This document shows, one piece after another, positions 13,501-24,900 of a stretch of 64,000 nucleotides of DNA. The notes beneath the pieces are model-generated. The model made no database searches. It worked only from the letters and a program-made list of their open reading frames with translations, and was not told the DNA's origin. Source of the stretch: Sanderia malayensis (Eukaryota > Cnidaria > Scyphozoa > Semaeostomeae > Pelagiidae); assembly GCA_013076295.1 (NCBI GenBank), contig RQOL01000532.1:3100001-3164000 (forward strand). Direction: 5' to 3'. Position 1 is the first letter of the stretch; every line of letters starts with the position of its first letter. Made by a program: the position numbers and the translations under genes.

Positions 13501-16500
13501 TTGAAATCAACAGAATGAATAAATCAATGGAGTTGTAATTAATAACACAAAGCCGTAAATGAATACAGTCAAATCTGCACAGTTCGAACTCGTGTAATTC
13601 GAACTCTATCTAATTCAAACGAAATTCTCTGTCCCTTCAAGGATCACTAATGAACCGATTCTTATAAAACAAACCTCTATTCGAACTTTTTGCAATTCGA
13701 ACAGTTTCACGCTTCCCCAGGGTGTTCGAATTAGGCAGAGTTGACTGTATTACTAATGAGCATAAATTAGCATGTATAAGCATATATTAACATAAATTAA
13801 CATATATTAACAACTATTCACGTACCGTCAACGGATATGTAAAATGTCTTGGTATCTTTAAGACCGAACACATTTGATGCCTCGCAAACGTAAAGACCGG
13901 AGTCGGAAATCTGAAATCGAGAAAACCGTACTACTCTTTTGTTGCCATCACGTGATCCAAGAGTGACGTCAGAATTAACTTTGTAAATTCGTATCGTCGG
14001 AACAGGCCTGGTATAGACAAGAGAACCGGCGTCATAAAGTGTTACACACAACTCTGCCATCACAGCCAGTACAGTTACGATGAAATGCAATTGCGCATTA
14101 ATAAATTAAACAATGCTGGTCGTATTGAATGTATTAAAAGGCCCCTACCTGCCGTAAGCAATACATTCCAGGTCATATTTTTCGCCGGCTACAGCTTTTT
14201 TCGTCGTTACGTACCAAATTCTTGGGTTGACGTTTTTCCCAGTAACAACTAAATGACAAATAGGACGAGTGTTTACAAAAGTGACAACTATCGTTCGCGG
14301 CACAAGTGCCAGGAACTTCAAGCACCAGGATGGCCGAGTGGTTAAGGCGTAGGACTTAAGTTCCAATGTGCAATTGCACGCGTGGGTTCTAGCCCCACTC
14401 CTGGTATTTTTATCTTTTTTGATGTGGTACAATATGCTACCATGTACTATAGCCATTGTTGGTCTCCTATCTAATGCATATAAAGTTGTTCAAGGACCAG
14501 GATGGCCGAGTGGTTAAGGCGTTGGACTTAAGTTCCAATGTGCAATTGCACGCGTGGGTTCGAGCCCCACTCCTGGTATTTTTATCTTTTTTGATGTGGT
14601 ACAATATGCTACCATGTACTATAGCCATTGTTGGTCTCCTATCTAATGCATATAAAGTTGTTCAAGCACCAGGATGGCCGAGTGGTTAAGGCGTTGGACT
14701 TAAGTTCCAGTGTGCGATTGCACGCCTGGTACTCCACTCCTGGTACTATTGTCCTTTTTTTCAATCACTCAAGTACGAGCTAAGACACGCCCTTCTTCGA
14801 CGCGTTCTCGCTGGGATTACTAAATTGGAATTCACATCAAAGATGATAATGCATTCAGCATGCAACTATGGAAACCGCTTACCTGAATTGACAACTAAAT
14901 CCACAGTTCTTCTCTGATACCTGCCCAAGTTGTCATTTTCGACATTGCAGTAGAATTCTCCGTGGTCAGTAGACTTCGTGTATGCAAAATACAAGTCTCC
15001 TTCAGCATTGGACGAGTAGTGCGCATCCTCAGATGACTGCATGATGATTGGTTGATTCGGGTTCCGCTTGTCTCTCTTTGACCAATAAATGAGTCGATCG
15101 GGAAACGAGTTTGGTGCGTGGCATTTCAGAAGAACACGATCACCTTGGTTGACGGTAACTTCTGTGTCTGGCATTGAAAATGAGTCCATATCTGCTTGAA
15201 AAGGGGGATAAAAATAACAACAATAACAACAACAATAATAATAACAAAAATAACAATAACAACAATAATAACAGTAATGGCAACAACAACAACAACAACA
15301 ACAATAACAACAACAACAACAGTAATGGCAACAACAACAACAACAACAATAGCAACAACAACAACAACAGTAATGGCAACAACAACAACGACAACAACAA
15401 TAACAACAACAACAACAGTAATGGCAACAACAACAACAACAATAGCAACAATAGCAACAACAACAACAACAGTAATGGCAACAACAACAGCAAAACTAAA
15501 GATCCTGCAGACCTGGAAACTCTGAAGGGCAATTAACACCTTGTTGGATGTAGGCTGCTATAGCCTATAATTGTCCCGTACCCGTTAACATTAATACCGA
15601 TATAAGGACCATGACAATAACATGAGAATTATAAGTCCATCTAAGGAAACGCAAGAATACGCCATGTGCATCGCATTGAGATAAAAACCGGTGCGGTTGT
15701 AATTTCAAACAGGGCTTTATACTAATGCAACATTCGGGAAGCGAAATAAAAAAATACGTGACTTACATGGGAAAGTAATTTTAGCCTTTTTACTGATAAC
15801 AGTTCCAACAGAATTCGAAACAATACACTGATATTCGCCTTGGTCTCTGCCTTTCTGGGCTCCGGTTATCGTTAGCGGCCCATCAGGTAGAAGTTGCAGG
15901 TAGCTCAGTTTGTCCACATTCAAGGCATGTCCATTTTTAAGCCAAGTAATTTTCAAGGGTTTGGATCCATCAGCTAAGCATGGAATTGTCACATTATCCG
16001 CAACATCATTAACATCGTTGGGATGCTGGCGAATAACTGGTTTCCCCCTTCCTAGCTCATCTGCGACAAAATGAGAATGAATTATCAAAAGTGAAAAAAA
16101 CAAAATAGCGTGGAATACACACGTATACACATGTTAAGATTCTAATTGGAAGCACCATGTCAAAAAGCCATGGATTGGTACTTTGAAATACTAGATAACG
16201 CTAAGAAATACAGAGGAATTTTTTATGAGAATATAGTTTATACAAATATTCGGGCTAAAAATTTCAAAAACTTAAGAATGACATGAGAAAAAAGCCAGGA
16301 TCAAGCGCTGTCAGAACTGAGATGTCTTGTTTATCTGAGCCATCTGGGAAGCAAGGGTCGGTCAGGGAGAATAGAATAACTTAAGAACAATTTCGGGCTC
16401 ATAATCTAAATTTTTTCCATTTTGAGCACACAATATCATATATAAACCATTAGAATATCGATTCGTGATAAAAGTGGGTAGTACAAAGCGACATACCCGA

Positions 16501-16566
16501 TACAATGAGCGCCACCTGTAGGAGAATGGTGAAAGCCCTGAGGTAAAAACTCGTTATCCATGTCAT
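1506..16566 (-). CDS. L1CAM/neuroglian/contactin-like cell-adhesion receptor, 6 Ig + 5 FN3
   Basis: Neural-type adhesion receptor acting at the cell surface. Exons in coding order: 16497-16566 (signal peptide), 15767-16060 (Ig1), 14883-15191 (Ig2), 14149-14248 and 13826-14007 (Ig3), 13216-13482 (Ig4), 12400-12684 (Ig5), 11678-11968 (Ig6), 5010-5315 (FN3-1), 4694-4764 and 4348-4573 (FN3-2), 4045-4166 and 3614-3800 (FN3-3), 3222-3503 (FN3-4), 2900-3003 and 2198-2396 (FN3-5), 1510-1699 (linker plus hydrophobic tail). All junctions keep frame, about 1161 residues. Each Ig has its cysteine pair; Ig2 carries GDLYFA and FN3-1 has SYRFRVISENSVG, typical of L1/contactin families. Six Ig plus five FN3 fits L1/neuroglian better than contactin (four FN3). 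The last exon ends in YFFWTLITLILIF, then either a consensus donor or an in-frame TGA at 1508-1506. The FIGQY ankyrin motif was not found, so a cytoplasmic tail, if any, may lie off the left edge. The 2198 donor (AAG/gtttgt) is the weakest junction. Confidence 0.85.
2015..2128 (-). other. possible cassette exon of the adhesion receptor
   Basis: Between FN3-5 and the last exon there is an open 114-bp segment with an acceptor-like CATAG on its 5' side and AAGG/gtaaac on its 3' side. It is phase 1 to phase 1, like its neighbours, and would add 38 residues including the hydrophobic run TLVVSSIILFSLIVA. Inclusion would give a second membrane-like segment, which is odd, and the pyrimidine tract is weak. 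It may be chance. Transcript reads are needed to decide. Confidence 0.22.
2646..2667. repeat. (TA)n microsatellite
   Basis: Eleven consecutive TA dinucleotides in the intron between the two halves of FN3-5. Confidence 0.9.
5491..5615. mobile_element. MITE with TACCGTAAAAGC inverted termini
   Basis: A 125-bp element in the long receptor intron. Left terminus TACCGTAAAAGCTCTATTAA and right terminus TTAATAAAGCTTTTACGGTA are inverted copies with few mismatches. The interior is built from AAGCCCCC/GGGGGCTT modules. Non-coding. Similar GGGGGCTTAATT modules occur at 61550-61690 and a GGGGGCTATT module near 1855, so this is probably a multi-copy family. Confidence 0.75.
7556..7850. repeat. tandem repeat, about 67-bp unit, 4 copies
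   Basis: Four to five diverged copies of a unit containing TTGTCCATT followed about 40 bp later by TTTTACAAGCCTCC. The TTGTCCATT motif recurs every 66-68 bp. It is inside the long receptor intron. Confidence 0.8.
12705..12838. repeat. 21-bp minisatellite beside the Ig5 acceptor
   Basis: About six copies of a 21-bp unit (consensus AATCACCGAATCAAATCACT plus C), degrading at the right end. On the coding (minus) strand the array ends about 20 nt upstream of the 3' splice site of the Ig5 exon. Confidence 0.85.
13564..13749. mobile_element. pogo/Tigger-like MITE rich in TTCGAAC, copy 1
   Basis: A 186-bp element with inverted ends TACAGTCAA and TTGACTGTA and several internal TTCGAAC boxes. It lies in the receptor intron between Ig3 and Ig4 exons. 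A second, closely similar copy is at 27941-28129. The TA-bounded CAGTCAA ends suggest pogo/Tigger-type mobilisation; the family assignment is inferred from the ends only. Confidence 0.7.
14324..14406 (+). tRNA. tRNA-Leu(UAA), copy 1, probably defective
   Basis: Class II tRNA-like sequence with acceptor arms ACCAGGA/TCCTGGT, D-arm box TGGCCGAGTGGTTAAGGC, anticodon loop CTTAAGT (anticodon TAA) and a long variable arm (GTGCAATTGCAC). It differs from the middle copy at two key places. The anticodon stem has TAGGA against TCCAA (one mispair). The T-loop B-box reads GGTTCTAGCC where GGTTCGAGCC is expected. It is probably a decaying copy. Confidence 0.6.
14496..14578 (+). tRNA. tRNA-Leu(UAA), intact middle copy
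   Basis: Leucine tRNA for UUA codons. All arms pair: acceptor ACCAGGA/TCCTGGT with discriminator A, D-arm with A-box TGGCCGAGTGG, anticodon stem TTGGA/TCCAA with loop CTTAAGT, long class II variable arm, and T-arm GTGGGTTCGAGCCCCAC with a perfect B-box. It lies in the intron between the Ig2 and Ig3 exons of the receptor, on the opposite strand. A T-rich run that could terminate Pol III follows (ATTTTTATC). Confidence 0.93.
14668..14745 (+). pseudogene. tRNA-Leu(UAA) pseudogene, copy 3
   Basis: Third copy in the tandem array of about 171 bp per unit. The acceptor, D and anticodon arms match the middle copy, but the T-arm is rearranged to GCCTGGTACTCCACTCC, deleting the B-box, and the gene is 78 rather than 83 nt long. 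It is unlikely to be transcribed or to fold as a tRNA. Confidence 0.75.
15205..15493. repeat. CAA/CAATAA microsatellite with ACAGTAATGG interruptions
   Basis: Almost pure CAA/AAT triplets for 290 bp, punctuated by five copies of AACAGTAATGGCAAC at 38-63-bp spacings. It directly abuts the Ig2 exon. On the coding strand it is GTT-rich and ends about 14 nt before the 3' splice site at 15191. Confidence 0.92.
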
Positions 16567-17335
16567 CTTTCGCATGTAGCTTCAAAATTCGTCATCATTT
16601 AATGCTGTTGGAAGAGAAGATGGAGTTACTAAATGACATAATGGATAAATCAAATATCATCGAAGTCGTGTAGCAATGTGGCGAATCAACACGAGAGGAA
16701 ATTGGCTCTATAATAACATAAAAAGCTTACTGTCCAAAGGAAGAGTTTTACATAATTCAATCTGATCTTATGATATATTATCAGTGTAGGTCATTCTGTT
16801 CTGTTTTTTATCCGATTAGGGTGGGTCACATAACTAGAGAGGATTTCAGATAAGCAATTACATTCATTATAGTGCACAATGTTTGCAACAGTAAAAGATG
16901 GAACACGAGGACAGTCTTGTAACAAAACATGGAATACAAAATGCAATGGTAACGTCTATGCTGATAAGTGCGATATATAGTTTAGTTCTATTCCATTCTT
17001 TAGCGTTAACATGCAGCAATGTAACATGGAACATGAATAACTAAATATTTGAATAATCGTATACTTTAAACAGACAACGTATGTGATAGCCAGTTTTCAG
17101 CTAATAACAGATATATGTTTCGCATTTCCGTTACTTTGTATTGAATATTCAATGGTTTTAAGGAAAGCAATTATGGTAAACTTCCCGGTATCTGAATTTT
17201 CGACCCTCGTAAGTGATTTAGTTGGCTTCATATTTAGCAATCATGACATTTCATTAGAAGTAAAATGTCCCTTCTGTTTCCTCGAACAGAACAAGAGAGA
17301 GCGATCGATGAATGTCAAAAGCCACATTGAAATGA

Positions 17336-17385
17336 AATAGTAAAATAATGAAATAATGAAATAATGAAATAATGAAATAATAATA
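17336..17385. repeat. simple repeat (AAATAATG)n
   Basis: Six or so copies of an 8-bp AAATAATG-like unit in AT-rich sequence upstream of the receptor. Confidence 0.8.
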
Positions 17386-18696
17386 AGAAGCACATAAAGA
17401 TAAACTACCTCGACCATTTAGTTGGAAACTTCGTTGTCTACAACATGTACGAGAATGCAAATAAAACTGAAAATTTACTCGCTTTCAAGACTTTAACAAA
17501 GACTTCAGACTTGGCTCCTTTAACAATTTAAAAAATATGTCTCTTCTGGTACTTCAAATAAGAACCTTTCTGTGCCGAATCAAAAAAAATCCTTCTTGTT
17601 TATAATATTGTCGTCTTCTTGTTTAATTAACCCGAGTTGTATCCTCAAGCTTAGCTACAACATTTTTCCTCCATTTGCCAAACATTTCATTCTAAACTCA
17701 ACAAGGCTGAACAAACATGAACATTTTCCAGCTTGCAAAGCGTCTGTTCAAATTCCCATCCATTCGTCAATAATTAATTGACGGTTAACCGAATCTTGGT
17801 AATTCAGGTTTCGTTGGAAAACGTTAAAAAACAAACGAACGCCAGATTTTGAACACCTGCAAGATGTGGCGTAGCTTTTGTACATTTGTACAAATCGGTG
17901 GAGAAATTACATGACTTTATTCATTGCATGCAAAGCTTCAATAAGCAAAATAAAAAAAATATGAATATATATTCGCAATTGCAATGAATCTGTAAACAAT
18001 GCCCCATGAAAATAATAATAATAATAGCCCATTTTTCTAAAATTGCACACGGAAAGGTGCAGAGCTGGAAAGCTGTAACAAGCCTTCGTGAATCTTGCTT
18101 CCATTAACGTTACCCAAAAGGCGGATCTATGTTGTTTTGGGGCTCTCTGAGAATTGAATCGCAAAATATCAATATTTGTTTCGACGGCTAGACCAAGCTA
18201 GACCATACTGCAAAGTTCTATATTGCCTTGTATGCAAAGTAATGCAAAAAGCTTGCATGAAAGTCATTATTATTCAATGTGGGTGGCTTATTAATCGAAA
18301 AAGAGCTCACATCTGTTCAAAATCTAAAATCTATTATTATCAAAAGATAAAACGAGCATCGAAAACCAATTTTAAGTCTGCTAGAATAAGCAAGTGAATG
18401 TGTATGAAATATTCATGCGTGTTGCAGCAAACGCTTCTGTTATCTTTCGCCGAACGAATTCAGCATTGAAGAGGCGTTTACAAAATACGCGCAATTCACC
18501 AGCATTCATCTTACACTGCAGAATAAACGATTGAAATAACTTGAAGCAAACACAACCTCGAGAGTAATGACTACCTGCAGACAATACAATTGGTAGATTC
18601 AATCGAGGATTGTGAGATGGAATTTCGTGTGAGAAAATTAATCAACGCGTTCTATTACACGTATTTCTCTTTTGTAATGAGCTAGTCACTTTGAAT

Positions 18697-19017
18697 ATGA
18701 AGTATTTTTCAAATCGAAAAAATGTAGTTATCTGCTCTTTAATCTTATCGTGGCTATCTGTCTTTGGCTTGGAGAATGTGCACCACGAAAACGAGGCTTT
18801 CAAAACGCCCCACAATGACTTAAGCATGCGGAAAGTTCACCGAACTTTCACCCCTGTTCTTACACGATCTCTCCACCCCCTCAAGAATATTCAGGATCCC
18901 ATTGCAGAAGCAACGCATACAAGTTTTAATATCACACAGTCACCTCTGTCTAATTTGAGCACTTTGGGGAAGCATGAAAATGTTCAAACTGCAAAAAGTT
19001 CGAATTATGGAAGTTAA
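18697..19017 (+). CDS. hypothetical small secreted protein (ORF with signal peptide)
   Basis: A 106-residue open frame, or 108 residues if the upstream ATG at 18691 is used. It starts with a basic then hydrophobic segment (VVICSLILSWLSVFG) typical of a signal peptide, followed by a polar, low-cysteine region with basic patches (SMRKVHR, TLGKHE). An acceptor-like CTAG lies just upstream at about 18685, so it could also be an exon. I do not recognise the protein and see no partner exons. It could be a chance ORF; length and the clean signal-like start are the only support. Confidence 0.3.
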   Translation: MKYFSNRKNVVICSLILSWLSVFGLENVHHENEAFKTPHNDLSMRKVHRTFTPVLTRSLHPLKNIQDPIAEATHTSFNITQSPLSNLSTLGKHENVQTAKSSNYGS

Positions 19018-19948
19018 TTTTTGTTGATTGCTTTTTTGGTGATCCTTGAAGGGGGCAGAATTTCGTTCGAAACAATCTATGTGAAACGTATAAGAAGCCA
19101 CAAATAACTGATATACTCAATGAACAGTCAAGCGCGAAACACGTTATGCATGATTCTATTTCCTTTCAATTGAATCAATTGAAGATAAAAGATACCATCA
19201 AGATAAATGTTAGAATACGGACGAACATGAACTAAATGCGTGACGCTATGTTAGCAACAATACTTCATTTAAGCCGGCACGCACTAGCATGTGCATAGCT
19301 CAATCGATGATCATGGCGTTACATCACAATTGCTCCCACTTTTTAAAGAGAGAACAGAAGAGACACGACCGGGTCGTTCTTCTGTTGGAATCTAACAAGA
19401 ATAAAAGAGATCCTCTGTTGGACTTTAGAAGATTTTGTCTCGCAATATTTAAAGCGTTTTTTGGAGAGAGGGGGGTTAATCCTGCTTGACAATTGTGTTT
19501 GCTTAAATCGTTCTAAAAGTATGCTAATCCTATCATAATCGATAAATTAAACTACTTTGCATTTTTGCGAGATGCCAAAAGGTATCACACGCCGATGCTT
19601 GAAGAAACGAGCGGTATAAATCACGATTCAAAGCAGCTTAACTCTACTGTATATCGGAATGCTTTCTCAACTGCTTTGCATGCTGAATAGAAATTACGGA
19701 TCAAAGTAGCAATCGATGCAATTCTAAACCAATCATCGATGCAATAGAGGCATAACAATAGAGACAAAAGATTACGAATCTTCGGCTTCGTTTCACCGAA
19801 TATTTATCTGAATCGTTGACCTCCTTTGCAACGTTGCTAAGTCGAGATTTTAAGCATATTTTAATGCAAGAATCAGAACATCTTATCGTTAACATCTTTT
19901 CTCTTAAATCTACCCGGTGAAGACTTGAGAGATGTTAACGCACAAAGT

Positions 19949-20100
19949 GCGCCTATCAGTCAATGTTTCTTGATAATATATGGACAGGCGAGGGTAGCGA
20001 GCTAACCCATTGTATGTGGGGTTGAAAGGGGCATGAGCGTAAGCGAATGCAGCGCAGGAACTGCGCCTACTAGTCAATGTTTCTTGACAATAGGTAGACA
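19949..20100. repeat. tandem duplication with GTCAATGTTTCTTGA
   Basis: Two copies, about 116 bp apart, of a segment reading GCGCCTAnnAGTCAATG followed by TTTCTTGA. No coding or RNA role is apparent. Confidence 0.6.
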
Positions 20101-20182
20101 TTGATCTTAACCATAATCATAATCGTAATAATAGTGATCATAACAATCTATATCAATACGTTTTGTCAGCATTTACCAAACA

Positions 20183-20235
20183 GAGCTCCAAACAATTTTA
20201 TTGCTATTTAATGGTGCTGAAATTGTTTGGAGCTC
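20183..20235. repeat. perfect 16-bp inverted repeat (hairpin)
   Basis: GAGCTCCAAACAATTT at 20183-20198 is exactly inverted at 20220-20235, with a 21-nt loop. No coding context. It may be a MITE remnant or fold-back element. Confidence 0.85.
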
Positions 20236-20880
20236 AATTTATACTTAATAACATTAACAGACAATCATTATCACGTCGTTTGAGAGAAAGGACCAAAAAA
20301 GCAACAGCAATCGCCTCACGAAACGTCTTCTAGCTTTGGATAATTACGTGCTGGATAGCTGAGTATTAATCCATTTTATTATAAGTTCTAAAACCACTGA
20401 CCATATACCGCGCTGAAAAAGGACTACAAATAATCCTCTTTAGCCCGAATAATCTTTTCTTGACTCTTTTTCTCGCGTATTTGAGATACTTTGACCCCAA
20501 TGCCTGAAACATCGCTTTCAACCACTCGCATATTCATCAAGATGCAATTAGAAACGCAAAATTTGCCAGCTATCAAAACATTGCGGATGTAATACACATA
20601 CACACACGCGATTAGTCAGTTATGTATATCTTAGCAATAAAAAGTATTAATGTATCAGATCCAAAACGTGCAATGATGAGTAAAAACCAGAGCCATAATC
20701 ATAATTACGATCAACAAGGTGATGGTGACTTCATTACTATTCATGCCTCTCACATTCAGTATTCTGATAATCTTTATCCCCGTATCACGACGTAAGCACC
20801 TTATTCAATATAATCGTCCTCTTTCTCGAAATAATTATCACTGTACTCAGGCATATCGAGTTGGCCTTGTACTGCATTCA

Positions 20881-20918
20881 CATCTGTCGTGTCGTGTCGT
20901 ACCGTGTCGTGTCGTGTC
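20881..20918. repeat. (GTGTC)n microsatellite
   Basis: Imperfect run of GTGTC pentamers with a single interruption (GTACC). Confidence 0.85.
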
Positions 20919-21952
20919 AAAGAAGTAAGAGCATTTAAGTGTAAGGATATATTTGAATACCAACGCAAAGTGAAGACTTAACATGGATTAGCAAGTCAAC
21001 GCATTGTCGAGATCGAAATGGTGAGCAATCAAGTAAAAAAACATGGCCCATAACATCAAGGCTTACAGCTCGTGTTTCACGATTAGCTTCAAAAACCCAA
21101 ATAGCTTAATTCACGTAATATCAAATACTACAGTCAAAAATCCAAAAACCATTACTTAATAATTTGGAGAGAGAGTACCATTTATAATGTATTTTATAAA
21201 GCAACCCCCCAAAAGATAATATGGCAAGATGAGGTGATATTTACAAAAACAGGGGACTGAACAGGTCTGGTACATAATCACAATTCAAAGCCAGTGCTCA
21301 GGCTTCTAGCTTCGTTTCAGGGCACAAAACAGAGTGGTTCTTCCACATATGAACAACATATCCAGTCGGGTGTTTTGGTCCAAGAACAAAACATAATCCA
21401 GTTGGCTGATTGATTCGGTGCAGAACGGCATCAAAAATGAAATTCGGAAAACATTTTGACCTGACATTCGCTCCTCGTGGGAAATAGCCAGTAATGATAA
21501 TAGCTTAGGAGATTACAACAGCAGAGAAAAAGACAGAGACACGAGTAAGCTGGGATAAAATCTTCGTTTCCCTGATGTTTTGTCATTGGTCGACAAGGTG
21601 CCGCTGCTCGAGAACGCAGCTATTTTTTATCTGAAATGCACGAATGTAGGAGGATTTCTCAAGCTTAGGCTCACCACCCCAAAGCCTCTTTCAAGAAAAG
21701 ATATATATGGCACATGGGGCTCTAACGAGTAAATGCTCCAATCACTGCTTCAAGGTGACGTGTTTGCAAAGAATGTACTCGGCTGTAAAATCGCATAGAA
21801 GCCTCGACAGTTGCGTGATGCAGTTGCCTACTCATAGCACAATACACAAGCCTATAGTGCTCATTGCCCAGCGGCTCAGCCCAATGCACAAGCCTTTTAA
21901 GCATGCTCGATAGATAAATCGGTCGAGGCCAGCCTCCATTTGAAGTATAATG

Positions 21953-21990
21953 GCAACATGGCAACATGGCAACATGCATTGGCAACATGG
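21953..21990. repeat. GGCAACAT short tandem repeat
   Basis: Four copies of a GGCAACAT-type unit, the last separated by a short GCATT insert. Confidence 0.75.
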
Positions 21991-24900
21991 CTTCCATATT
22001 AGCCTGTGTGCAAACTACTCAATTGATTTGGTTTCTTTAAGCGGTTTTGTTAAGTTGAAATGAAAAATTGTTCTTTATTCAGTAGATTGTGGGTCTTGAA
22101 AACGATACAAAACTTTCTTTGGTATCTATTCCGTTTACAATTAGGCAGCCGAAAATTGAATTTGTGTAGAATAAAGGGGAGAGATCGTGGGAAGATTTCA
22201 TACACCGAGATTGAAACTGTACCACATCATTTTGTTCCTTTAGAAAGGCAACACAAAACAAAACAACGGGAATCAAAATTACACGTTTCAGCAGAACAGA
22301 GTTACAGGACAGTTACGAAAACAATCATTAAAAAACAAAACTCTTTGTTTACCATATCCACCAATGTTTGTGGACATTGTGGGGAACAAGTCAATATCGT
22401 TTAGAATCGTTCAACAGTTGATTTCCAAAACACAGGCTTTGAAACGCAGGAGTCCTTCTATCTTAAAATGAATTCCATGACATTTAACGCGTATTGTCAA
22501 ACCGTTCTTGCCGCCTATCTGCTTCAGCATATGTGATTATGACCACTGATTGGTAAAATAATGGCACGCACAGCTCAACAACGAATTGAACAAACGGCCT
22601 AACCACAGTTTACAACGTTTGCAGCAATAAACAGCGCGGGATTTTCTGTCCTGTTGGTGACGCAAAATTGGATGAATGGGGAAGGAGACACGGGGTGGGG
22701 TTGAGCCATTATCATGATACGATTCTTTGCATTTGGCTCGCGCTTCCTTTATTCAAGTCCAAGAAAAGAAACGCAATTGGGTAGCCGAAGTTTGTCAAAT
22801 ACGCGGGGGCGTTGTAAACGATACCAACTCGGAGATGCGGGGTTCGATATTGTTTAAGCTCCAAGGGCTAGAGATTATAAATTTGTACATTTCACAGCTC
22901 TACATAATAGTGATTAGCTGTTAAAGATAAGGTGAAAATCGCGAAAACAACATGCGAAAATCTTCTGTGCGAAGAATGTGATTTTATATCCCGTTTATCT
23001 CCCTCCCACCCCACTTCCCCCGTCTGCAAATCGAGGGATATTTTCTTTCTTTCGTGAGCTAAGCTATCGCGCAAAATTCTTTCGTTTTTTACATGACAAT
23101 GGTCTAAGAATGGAAAAGGATATTCGGATGGGCTCAGATCAAATATTTTGTTAGTTGGCAATGGCTTGTTGACGAAGAAAACTCCAGCTTATTCAATTCT
23201 CAAAATAAAGAAAAAGAAGTCCTCGTTGTTCATGAAACATAAAGTTTGAAAGAAAAAGGAAGTTTCTGAGATTTTCAAAGAATTATTTGCAATGATTTGG
23301 TTCATTAAATTGCACAAAATTATCTTCCCGAATGAAAATTCTCAAAAACGTTTTAATTTTCCATAACTTCCATGGAAATTCAATTTTGACATTTTGTATT
23401 TACATAACAAGTTTCCAGAAATCAGTTCAATGAAAAAAGAAAATTGGTATATATTGTTGTGTATTGGAATCTTATAAAAAACCCCTATTTCGAAAATATG
23501 CAAGCTTGGAATATTTGCTGGCAGATGAGATAAACATTTGTCAATTGTAATCTATAAATGTACAATACAAGTCTACCAAGCAACCTAAAACCTACGAATT
23601 TTTAGTTAAAATTTGGAGCGTTTAAATAAGGTAATATATAGTACATAGATATTTAAGATAAATTATATATGATAAAAAATTGTGAGACTTAAAACTAAAG
23701 GTCCGCCCAAATTTTGATAACATCAGAAGTGGCCGATGAAACATTTTCAGAATTGTAGGCCTTAAATACTTTTACGTTTAATAAACAAATTTTTCAGTCA
23801 GTTTGAGGAAAATCTGAGGGGAAAACACCAGAAATATATTGGACTATGTAGCGTCTTTGCTAGAAATCTATAGCACAACTATGCATTGTATTTTTTAAAT
23901 GTTCAGTCTGGTAAGATAATCTCACAAAATAGATTCATTGACGAGATCGCAAATTTCAGCTTTCGCGAGGATGGTGGACACTGTACCACTTTGCAGCCGG
24001 ACATACAAATCAACCTGTACCAGTTATCAAATCTCGTTGACTTTATTAATCAAAATAGCGGCAAGCTATATTGGCTGTAGATTGCAAACTGTAAACCAGC
24101 TAATAAAAGGTAGGTTGTCAATAACTCAACAGCGATCAGAATTCTGGGTTCCTTATTGCACAAGCTAAAAAAGACGATATCCTGCTTGCCCAGAAATGAA
24201 TTTTAAATAACGGTTTCCGGGAATGCTTTTAAAACACGCAACGAAAAATGAGAACTGTAATTTCACATGGCTTGACTAAGTGCAGTCGCGTGTCGGAAAC
24301 GTTCAAAGTAATTGGAGATAAATGAAAACTTCATGAGCAAAAATAGACCGAAAACGACTTCAGCTCAGCTGGATTGTTGAAGGAAATTTATTGCTTAATT
24401 TTGACATGTCTTTCCCGTACACCTGCTTCGAAAAAACCGCAGTTGATTACTATGATTTAATACCCAATACTTGCAGGTATCCAATGCACAGATCAAATGT
24501 GTATACCACACGACAGAGCGAAGCCCGGGGAGTCGGGAATTCAGAGATGACATCAAACGCGATTTTCAGTTGAAAATCAGGCGGAAATATTTTATAAAGA
24601 GCAAACTTACCAACCTGAATATTCTGCAACCATTTATGAATCCGAAAAACGTGATTAATACACACGAAAGCAATATCGATTATAAAATCTTTATCTTCGA
24701 GTTTTCAGAAACAAATTTCAATCGTTTTCCGTTGGCAGCAGTTGACAAAACGGCCAACAATACTTCAATGAGTTTGTGGTGGTTGATTATTGAGAAAGAC
24801 GAGGAGGCGAGAGTGTGGTTGTGTTGCGTCGTCGACCACAGATATGTCACGTGATAGCAGAGACCAAGAACACGTTGTCAATCAAAACAAATGAACACAG

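Noticed and set aside
14145..14689. Open frames with peptides such as RVVKALDLSSN
   Set aside because: These are translations of the tRNA-Leu sequences, a common false gene signal.
15126..15539. Long Asn/Thr-rich or Val/Leu-rich open frames on both strands
   Set aside because: They are translations of the CAA/GTT microsatellite in an intron.
22060..22404. 114-residue plus-strand frame ending with CGHCGEQ
   Set aside because: No zinc-finger spacing beyond one CxxC, no family resemblance, no splice partners.
24471..24854. 127-residue plus-strand frame
   Set aside because: No recognisable domain or signal and no splice context; its length is within chance for this much AT-rich sequence.
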